Assembly (NCBI GenBank): GCA_900321035.1
Contig: ONUH01000002.1
Location: 152,365 to 216,364 of the forward strand
Length of the DNA: 64,000 bases
From: an uncultured Selenomonadales bacterium
GTDB taxonomy: Bacteria > Bacillota > Negativicutes > Selenomonadales > Selenomonadaceae
Reading direction: 5' to 3'
Within the stretch, counting starts at the first letter, position 1, and each line of letters starts with the position of its first letter. The notes under the pieces are model-generated. The model made no database searches, was not told the origin of the DNA, and saw only the letters and a list, made by a program, of their open reading frames with translations. This document shows positions 58,222 to 64,000 of this stretch, in pieces. The position numbers and the translations under genes are program-made.

Positions 58222-58878
58222 ATGCTGGAAGCGCTTCGCGCCGCCGTAGTTCGCTGCGCGCAAATGGCGGAATCCGAAGGTCTCTGCCGTTGGCGCTCCG
58301 GAAACTTCAGCGCCAGGGACGAGTCCACCGGGCTGATCTGCCTGACGCCGTCGGGCGTCGAACGGCGCACGATGAAGCCCGAGGATATCGTGGTCATGGA
58401 CAAGGACGCGCGGGTGGTGCGCGCCGCGGAAGGACGCAAACCGTCCAGCGAGGCGCTGATGCATTTGGCCGCCTATGAGGCGCGGCCCGATATCCGCGCC
58501 GTGGCCCACACCCACTCCCCCTTCGTCCTGGTCTTCGCCGCGCTGGAACGCCCGATTCCCGGTCTCGTGCTGGAGGCGGCGCATCTTCACTGCGAAGGCG
58601 GCACGGTTCCCGTCGCGCCTTTCGCACCGCAGGGAACGGCGGCGCTCGCCGACTCGGTGCGCGAGCCGCTTCGTCATGGCGACGCCCTGCTTTTGGGCCG
58701 CCACGGCGCGCTGGCGGTGGGAACGTCGCCGGAGGACGCGCTCTTGAAAGCGGCGTATATCGAAGAGCTGGCGGCTGTCGCCTACCGGGCGGCGGCAATC
58801 GCGAGCGAGGCGAGCCTTTCCCCGCTTTCGCCGGAAGACCTGACGCTGCATTACCCGAAGGAAATCAAAGCGCAATGA
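58222..58878 (+). CDS. Class II aldolase (L-fuculose-phosphate aldolase-like)
   Basis: The 218-residue protein has the zinc-aldolase pattern: GNFSARDESTGLICLTPSGV, the catalytic Glu region KPSSEALMHLA, zinc ligands in AHTHSPF, and LLLGRHGALAVG with the third His. It cleaves a ketose 1-phosphate to dihydroxyacetone phosphate and an aldehyde. GGAAGGAG lies before the ATG at 58222. The substrate (fuculose, rhamnulose or a methylthioribulose-type compound) is not settled. It is followed by a phosphohexomutase. Confidence 0.85.
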   Translation: MLEALRAAVVRCAQMAESEGLCRWRSGNFSARDESTGLICLTPSGVERRTMKPEDIVVMDKDARVVRAAEGRKPSSEALMHLAAYEARPDIRAVAHTHSPFVLVFAALERPIPGLVLEAAHLHCEGGTVPVAPFAPQGTAALADSVREPLRHGDALLLGRHGALAVGTSPEDALLKAAYIEELAAVAYRAAAIASEASLSPLSPEDLTLHYPKEIKAQ

Positions 58879-58956
58879 CTTAGCCTTCCCAGAGGAAGGC
58901 AAGCCCGCGCCTTTATGGTATCGACAAGCGTATCACCCCTTAAAGGAGATGTCTGT

Positions 58957-60471
58957 ATGCTGGAGGAAAAGGACCTGCTGAAACTGCAAAACGGGAGCGA
59001 CATTCGCGGCGTAGCGATGGAAACGGAGGGCGGAGCGCCGGTGACGCTGCCTCCCGCCGCCGTGCATCGCATCGCGGCGGCCTTCGTCCGGTTTCTCGCC
59101 GCGCGCACGAAAACGCCGGTCCGCGATTTGACGATTGCCGTGGGCACGGACTCGCGGCTGACGGCCCAGCCCCTGCGCGAGGAAGCGCTGTCCGCCATCC
59201 TGGCGGAGGGGGCCAAGGCCCTCGACTGCGGCATGGCCTCGACGCCCGCTATGTTCATGGCGCTGCAGTTCGACGAGACGAAAGCCGACGGCTCCATCAT
59301 GCTGACGGCCAGCCATCTGCCCTCCGACCGGAACGGCATGAAATTCTTCACGAAGGAAGGCGGCCTTGAAAAGTCGGACATCACGGAGCTTTTGAAATCC
59401 GCCGCCGCGGAGCCGCCGGGATATAAAAAAGCCGACGCCGCCGCGCGTCCCTGCGCGTTGATTACGCGCTATACGCGGTTTTTGCGGGACAGGATCAAGA
59501 GCGCGCTGCCGGAGCTGGGCGAACGCCCCTTTGAGGGGATGAAAATTTTAGTGGACGCAGGCAACGGCGCGGGCGGCTTTTTCGCCTCGGAGGTGCTGGA
59601 GCCCTTGGGGGCGGATGTGACCGGCAGCCTCTATCTGGAGCCGGACGGGCATTTCCCGAACCATGTGCCGAATCCCGAGAACGCCCAGGCGATGGAGGCG
59701 ATTCGGCAGGCGGTGACGAATACCCACGCCGACCTCGGGCTGATCTTCGACACGGACGTGGACCGCATGGGCGCGGTGCTGCCCGACGGCACGGCCGTCA
59801 GCCGAAACGAGCTGATCGCCATGATGGCGGCCATCCTCGCCCCGGAGCATCCGGGCGGCGTCATCGTCACGGACTCGGTGACGTCCGACGAGCTGACGGA
59901 GTTCCTCGAAAAAGAGCTTCATCTGAAACATCACCGCTTCAAACGCGGCTACAAGAACGTCATCAACGAGAGCATCCGGCTCCGCAAGGAAGGCGTTGAT
60001 TCGCCGCTGGCCATCGAGACGTCGGGGCACGGGGCCATGGCGGAAAATTATTTCCTCGACGACGGGGCCTATCTGGCGGTGAAGCTCCTGATCGCGACGG
60101 CGAAGCTCCGGCAGCAGGGCAAACCGCTGTCGTCTCTGATCGAGACGCTGGGGCGTCCGGCGGAAAGCCGCGAGTTCCGTCTCCATATCGAAGGAACGGA
60201 CGACCCGCAGGCCGTGGGCGCCGCCGCGCTGAAACAATTCGAGGCAGCGGCGAAAGCTACCGGCATCTCCGCCGCGGAGCCGTCTTATGAAGGCGTGCGG
60301 CTGATCTTCCCGGAGGGGTGGGCGCTGCTGCGCATGTCGCTGCACGACCCGGAAATGCCCCTGAACGTGGAGGGGAAAACGCCCGGTTCCGTAGCCCGCA
60401 TCGCCGGACAGATCGAGAAATTTTTAGAGAACGTGCAGAGGCTGGATTTGTCACCGTTGCAAGAAAACTGA
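58957..60471 (+). CDS. Phosphomannomutase/phosphoglucomutase family protein
   Basis: The 504-residue alpha-D-phosphohexomutase has the substrate-entry and active-serine region MLTASHLPSDRNGMKFF (most relatives read TASHNP), the metal loop FDTDVDRMGAV, the sugar-specificity loop AIETSGHGAMAEN, and a C-terminal phosphate-binding domain. It interconverts hexose 1- and 6-phosphates and so feeds nucleotide-sugar synthesis. AAAGGAG precedes the ATG at 58957. It follows the aldolase by 78 nt and may be co-transcribed with it. Confidence 0.88.
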   Translation: MLEEKDLLKLQNGSDIRGVAMETEGGAPVTLPPAAVHRIAAAFVRFLAARTKTPVRDLTIAVGTDSRLTAQPLREEALSAILAEGAKALDCGMASTPAMFMALQFDETKADGSIMLTASHLPSDRNGMKFFTKEGGLEKSDITELLKSAAAEPPGYKKADAAARPCALITRYTRFLRDRIKSALPELGERPFEGMKILVDAGNGAGGFFASEVLEPLGADVTGSLYLEPDGHFPNHVPNPENAQAMEAIRQAVTNTHADLGLIFDTDVDRMGAVLPDGTAVSRNELIAMMAAILAPEHPGGVIVTDSVTSDELTEFLEKELHLKHHRFKRGYKNVINESIRLRKEGVDSPLAIETSGHGAMAENYFLDDGAYLAVKLLIATAKLRQQGKPLSSLIETLGRPAESREFRLHIEGTDDPQAVGAAALKQFEAAAKATGISAAEPSYEGVRLIFPEGWALLRMSLHDPEMPLNVEGKTPGSVARIAGQIEKFLENVQRLDLSPLQEN

Positions 60472-60824
60472 GAATCTTGACAATGTCTGTTATAATAAGG
60501 CATTCCCTCGTTGAAACAAAAAGGAGTGTTGTTTTGCCCCGTAGGGCGACGGGTAAGTTGGAACTGCCAGTATTGCTTTTGCTCGTCATTACGCTTTACA
60601 CCTCATCCGTCAGCCTTCGGCTGACACCTTCCCCTCAAGGGGAAGGCAAGATTTCGTGATTTTGCCTGTGGCAAAATCCGAACTAAGGCGTTATAATAAG
60701 CGTTGCATTTTGAGAAAGCGCAAAGAGTGACGATACTACGGTATTGAACTGCACAAGACGTGCCAATAACTCCTAACTCCTAACTCCTCTCTTCACTCTT
60801 CACTCTTCATGAAAGGATGACTGT
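60472..60824. repeat. Intergenic region with REP-like repeat nested in a second element
   Basis: No gene is visible. A REP-like copy (CACCTCATCCGTCAGCC, GGCTGACACC, CTTCCCCTCAAGGGGAAGG) lies at about 60,598-60,651. It is flanked by CCTCGTTGAAAC (about 60,506) and GGCGTTATAAT (about 60,687), the same two ends as in the hsdM promoter element at 41,580-41,643, which suggests insertion of one repeat into the other. A GAGTG/CACTC motif run follows just before the next gene. Confidence 0.5.
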
Positions 60825-61787
60825 ATGGCAACTCGCGTTGCTTCCATGACGGAAAGCGGCCTTTTGGCGGCCCTGACCGTCGTCATGGCCCTGATCGGCG
60901 TCTATGTGCCGTTCCTGGGCACGGTGGCCGTGCTGATGTGGCCGCTGCCGATCTTGGTGCTGGTCGTCCGTCACGGCCTGAAATGGGGCCTGATGGCAAT
61001 CGTGGTGGCCTGCGTCTTGACGGCGGCGCTCATCGAGCCGATGGTATCGGTGCGGCTGGCGCTGGCCTTCGCTCCCGGCGGCATCGCGCTGGGCTGGGGC
61101 TTCCGGAAGGGCTGGTCCCCGGTGCGGACGCTGACCACGGGCATCGTCTGCTCCATGGCGGCGAAGCTGGCGGCGCTTTCGCTGCTCTTCGCGCTGACGG
61201 GCGTGGAGCCCTTCTCCTCCCAATTCGAGATCATGGAGCAGTCCTTCGACAGCTCCGCGGAAATCTACAGAAGCATGGGCATGAACGAAACCCAGATCGA
61301 GGAGTCCCGGACGATTTTCACGGAGAACCTTGCCCTCGTCCGGCTGCTCCTGCCGCTGATCGTCGTCATGATGGGCGTCATGGACACCATGGTCAACCAT
61401 TTCTTCGGCGGCATCGTGCTCCGGCGGCTCGGCCACGAGGTGCAGACCCTGCCGCCTTTCGCCGAGTGGCGCCTTCCGCCGGTTTTCGTCTACCTCTTCG
61501 GCTTTTCCCTCGTGGGCGCCTACTGGGGCTCCACGCGGAATATCAGCCTGCTGTATCAGGCTTCGCTGAACGTCTCGATGCTGGCGACCTTTGCCGGACT
61601 GATTGAGGGCGTTTCCGTCTATACTTACGCCTCCCGGTACTTCCGCTGGCCGAAGTTCTTTGCCGTCGCCATGATGACCTTCATCATGCTGAACGGATTC
61701 CTGCTCCGCCTGTTGTGCCTTGTCGGCCTCTTCGACATGGTCATCGACTATCGGAAACGCTATTGGAAGAAAAAGAGTGAAGAGTGA
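60825..61787 (+). CDS. yybS: DUF2232 (YybS-like) multi-pass membrane protein
   Basis: The 320-residue membrane protein has about eight hydrophobic segments, beginning ESGLLAALTVVMALIGVYVP, and matches the DUF2232/YybS layout. The gene is followed after 92 nt by gdpP, the usual order in Firmicutes (yybS-gdpP-rplI-dnaB). Function is unknown. AAAGGATG precedes the ATG at 60825. The symbol rests mainly on gene order and membrane layout. Confidence 0.75.
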   Translation: MATRVASMTESGLLAALTVVMALIGVYVPFLGTVAVLMWPLPILVLVVRHGLKWGLMAIVVACVLTAALIEPMVSVRLALAFAPGGIALGWGFRKGWSPVRTLTTGIVCSMAAKLAALSLLFALTGVEPFSSQFEIMEQSFDSSAEIYRSMGMNETQIEESRTIFTENLALVRLLLPLIVVMMGVMDTMVNHFFGGIVLRRLGHEVQTLPPFAEWRLPPVFVYLFGFSLVGAYWGSTRNISLLYQASLNVSMLATFAGLIEGVSVYTYASRYFRWPKFFAVAMMTFIMLNGFLLRLLCLVGLFDMVIDYRKRYWKKKSEE

Positions 61788-61862
61788 AGATAGCAGAGTG
61801 AAGTTATTCGCGTATTCCTCACTCTCCACACTCCACACTCCACTCTCCACTCTTAACTCTAC
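61776..61862. repeat. GAGTG/CACTC short-motif intergenic repeat
   Basis: AGAGTGAAGATAGCAGAGTG opposes CCTCACTCTCCACACTCCAC and CACTCTTAACTC, so the segment between yybS and gdpP can form a hairpin. It is the same type as at 19,137. Confidence 0.6.
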
Positions 61863-61879
61863 CTCGGAGGTGACCTCCT

Positions 61880-63865
61880 TTGCCTCGCAATACCTCGGCT
61901 TGGCCGGATCTTTGCATATTGCTCGCAGCCTGCGGCCTTTTGGCGTCGGCTCTTTTCGCGTTCGACCGCCTTTTCGGCGCGGGCGCGCTGATCCTGTTCC
62001 TGTGCCTCGTTTTTTTCCTGCGGGAACGACACCTAAAGCGCGAGCGTGACCTCGACGCCTACTTCCGCGACGTGGTCAGCAACATCAAACCGGTGACGAA
62101 CTACGCCATGGAACGACTGCCGGTAGCCATCCTGATCGTGGATGAGGAGGGACGGCTCCAGTGGTCCAACGCCGAGCTCGCCGCCCGCATCGCCCCTGCG
62201 CCCCATCCGGAGCACGGGACGCCGGTGACGAACTTCTGGCCCGAAATGATCCTGAAACCCATCTGGGGCATGACCGGCGAATACGTCTTCCACGACAAGG
62301 AAACGGCGTACCGCGCCGAATACCGCCCCATACCGCTGGACAGCGGCGAACTCCTGATGGCCTTCTACGTCACCGACGTGACGGACCTGGAGCAGATGCG
62401 CGCCGAACTGGCCGCGGGGCAGACCGTCCTCGCCTACATCCAGATCGACAATTACGACGAAGCGCTGCAAACCCTCGTGGAAGCGGAGCGCTCCACGCTG
62501 GCGTCCACCATCACCAACATGCTGGACTCCTGGGCAAAGGAATTGGGCTTCCTGATCCAGCGTCTCAACGAGGAGAAATACGTGGCGGTCATGGAGCGCC
62601 GCGCCCTCGACCAGGCGATAGAAAGCAAGTTCGACATCCTCGACCGCGTCCACTCGCTCCTCGGCGCCAACAAGCTGCCCGTCACCCTCTCTTTCGGCGT
62701 GGTGACGGTGGAGCAGCAGACGGTTCACGACACGGCGCGGCAGGCGCTGAAGACGCTGGAGCTGGCGCTGGCCCGCGGCGGCGACCAGGCCGCCGTCTGC
62801 ATCGACGGAAAAACCCAGTTCTTCGGCGGCAAGGCCCCGGCGGTGGAAAAGCACACCCGTGTCAAAGTCCGCGTGGTCGCCCATTCCCTGCGCGAGCAGA
62901 TCGAAGCCGCGGGCGAGATTTTCATCATGGGCCATAAGAACGAGGACTTCGACGCCCTCGGTGCCGCCATGGGCGTGGCGCGCATGGCGCTCTATTCGAA
63001 AAAACCGGTCCACATCGTCCTGTCCGACACGAACGAAGGCATCGACAAATTCACGGAGCTTTTGGCGGGGCATCAGGAATACGGCCCCCTCTTCATCCAT
63101 GAGAACGCGCTGGAAGGCGAGATCATCGGGCAGAAAGCGCTGCTGATCGTCGTCGATACCCATATCCCGCACATGGTCGCCTCACCGAAGCTTCTGAACG
63201 CCGTGCCGCGCCGCATCATCATCGACCATCACCGGCGCAGCGAGGCGGTCATCGAGAGCCCCCAGCTCTCCTACATCGAGCCTTCGACCTCCTCCACCAG
63301 CGAGCTGGTCTCGGAGCTGACTACCTACTACGCGGAAGACCTGAAGCTCACCCGGTTCGACGCCACGGCGCTCTATGCGGGCATCGTCGTCGACACGAAG
63401 CATTTCGGCGTCCAGACCGGCGTGCGCACCCTCGAGGCAGCGGCGTATCTGCGGCGCGCGGGCGCCGACCCGGTCATGGTCCGTCAGCTTTTCCGCGAAG
63501 ACTACGCGACAAACCTGGCCCTCGCCCAGGCGCTGGCAGCCGCCACCCTTTACAAGGGCGGCCTCATCGTCACCTCCTGCCGGGAGCCCAAGCCGAACAT
63601 CCAGGCCATCGCGGCGCAGGCGGCGGACAACATGCTCTACATCGAAGAAGTCCGCATGAGCATCGTGATCTTCCAGATGACGCCCGACGTCGTCGGCATC
63701 AGCGCCCGGGCCGTGGGCGAGCTGAACGTGCAGGTCATCATGGAGGAATTCGGCGGCGGCGGCCACCAAAACGTGGCGGGCGCGCAGATCAAGAACGGCA
63801 ACATCGACGAAATCGAAGCGAGGGCCGTAGAACTCGCGCAGAAGTATATCGAAGAAAACGGCTGA
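61880..63865 (+). CDS. gdpP: Cyclic-di-AMP phosphodiesterase, GdpP-type DHH protein
   Basis: The 661-residue protein has two N-terminal membrane helices (about 8-48), a PAS-like domain (about 75-165, with RLPVAILIVDEEGRLQWSN), a degenerate GGDEF domain (about 170-310), and DHH and DHHA1 domains with MGHKNEDFDALGAA, IIIDHHRR (residue ~444), VVDTKHFGVQTG and EFGGGGHQNVAGAQI. It hydrolyses c-di-AMP and so affects osmotic and wall homeostasis. The start is TTG at 61880 after a GGAGGTGACCTCC sequence. rplI would be expected next, but an insertion sequence begins 44 nt after the stop. Confidence 0.93.
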   Translation: MPRNTSAWPDLCILLAACGLLASALFAFDRLFGAGALILFLCLVFFLRERHLKRERDLDAYFRDVVSNIKPVTNYAMERLPVAILIVDEEGRLQWSNAELAARIAPAPHPEHGTPVTNFWPEMILKPIWGMTGEYVFHDKETAYRAEYRPIPLDSGELLMAFYVTDVTDLEQMRAELAAGQTVLAYIQIDNYDEALQTLVEAERSTLASTITNMLDSWAKELGFLIQRLNEEKYVAVMERRALDQAIESKFDILDRVHSLLGANKLPVTLSFGVVTVEQQTVHDTARQALKTLELALARGGDQAAVCIDGKTQFFGGKAPAVEKHTRVKVRVVAHSLREQIEAAGEIFIMGHKNEDFDALGAAMGVARMALYSKKPVHIVLSDTNEGIDKFTELLAGHQEYGPLFIHENALEGEIIGQKALLIVVDTHIPHMVASPKLLNAVPRRIIIDHHRRSEAVIESPQLSYIEPSTSSTSELVSELTTYYAEDLKLTRFDATALYAGIVVDTKHFGVQTGVRTLEAAAYLRRAGADPVMVRQLFREDYATNLALAQALAAATLYKGGLIVTSCREPKPNIQAIAAQAADNMLYIEEVRMSIVIFQMTPDVVGISARAVGELNVQVIMEEFGGGGHQNVAGAQIKNGNIDEIEARAVELAQKYIEENG

Positions 63866-63908
63866 TTTTTGATGAACCGCATAAAAAACTCCGATTGCGC
63901 CTTTGTAC

Positions 63909-64000
63909 TGACCCCCATAAGTTAGACCAAAAATCTAGCTTATGGGGGTTAGTTTATGGCAAAGTACAGCTACGAATTCAAAAACAAGGTAGTCCACGAA
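63909..64000 (+). mobile_element. Left end of an IS3/IS150-type insertion sequence (cut by window)
   Basis: The element begins TGACCCCCATAAG. CCCCCATAAG is repeated in reverse as CTTATGGGGG just before the transposase ATG, giving a hairpin that can block read-in from outside genes. The right end lies beyond the window. Confidence 0.8.
63956..64000 (+). CDS. IS3-family transposase OrfA, N-terminus only
   Basis: The 15 visible codons read MAKYSYEFKNKVVHE, the usual start of IS150-group OrfA helix-turn-helix proteins. The remainder is outside the window. Confidence 0.8.
   Translation, partial: MAKYSYEFKNKVVHE

Noticed and set aside
60480..60500. TTGACA followed by TATAAT as a promoter
   Set aside because: The two boxes are only 8 nt apart, too close for a sigma-A promoter.
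1..64000. CRISPR array or prophage
   Set aside because: No regularly spaced identical repeats with unique spacers and no phage structural or integrase genes were seen; the repeats found are palindromic intergenic modules or intragenic tandem units.
1..64000. tRNA or rRNA genes
   Set aside because: I found no T-loop GTTCGAATC-like sequence with a matching acceptor stem, and no rRNA-like stretch.

Overview
The window reads as a chromosomal segment of a Gram-negative-walled, probably motile, anaerobic Firmicute of the class Negativicutes, most likely Selenomonas-like. The grounds are a T-box leader and consensus sigma-A promoters of Firmicute type, a ferredoxin-dependent 2-oxoacid oxidoreductase, a protein with C-terminal SLH motifs, a yybS(DUF2232)-gdpP pair, and a good match to a sigma-28 (flagellar) promoter. 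This assignment is inference; no rRNA or other marker gene is present.

Region 1 (1-17,980, all minus strand) is a visibly AT-richer glycan island, probably one operon read from a consensus promoter at 17,950-17,978. In transcription order it encodes a large CDP-glycerol-transferase-like protein with a probable beta-propeller tail, WbqC, a GNAT acyltransferase, an FkbH-like protein, a VOC protein, a methyltransferase, an acyl carrier protein, a WecE-type sugar aminotransferase, a glycosyltransferase, an unusual radical SAM protein, a GT9 transferase, an FkbM methyltransferase, a second GT9 transferase and a partial CDP-glycerol transferase. Four of these share an N-terminal Rossmann module and a fifth carries a divergent pair. 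FkbH plus ACP plus WecE plus GNAT suggests synthesis of an acylated 4-amino-dideoxy sugar for a surface or flagellin glycan.

Region 2 (18,000-31,430) is GC-rich core. It holds a Phe T-box-controlled pheA-aroF operon; the four-subunit korDABC oxidoreductase; an undescribed protein built of 42-residue repeats; a small gene with a sigma-28-like promoter; an OmpR-type two-component pair; ung; an M23 peptidase with bactofilin; serS preceded by a long rod-shaped RNA; and a small membrane protein.

Region 3 (31,500-41,330) is a plus-strand run of secreted and membrane proteins with internal paralogy: two EF-hand-like secreted proteins, three DUF3298/RsiV-like secreted proteins and two small membrane proteins, plus a zinc-ribbon membrane protein, an arylsulfotransferase-like protein and an Imm32-like protein.

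Region 4 (41,570-54,500) is accessory. A type I restriction-modification operon (hsdM, hsdS, hsdR) has a DUF4160 pair inserted between hsdS and hsdR. It is followed by a 1.4 kb methyltransferase cassette bounded by 47-bp direct repeats, which carries a small gene split between its two ends. Then come an acyltransferase, a nitroreductase, an SRAP protein, an AGCS sodium:amino acid symporter and an orphan ribbon-helix-helix antitoxin. REP-like palindromic repeats are concentrated from 31.5 to 60.7 kb.

Region 5 (54,527-64,000) holds an SLH protein, a membrane-fused spermidine synthase-like protein, a class II aldolase, a phosphohexomutase, yybS/DUF2232 and gdpP. It ends in the left end of an IS3/IS150-type insertion sequence cut by the window edge.
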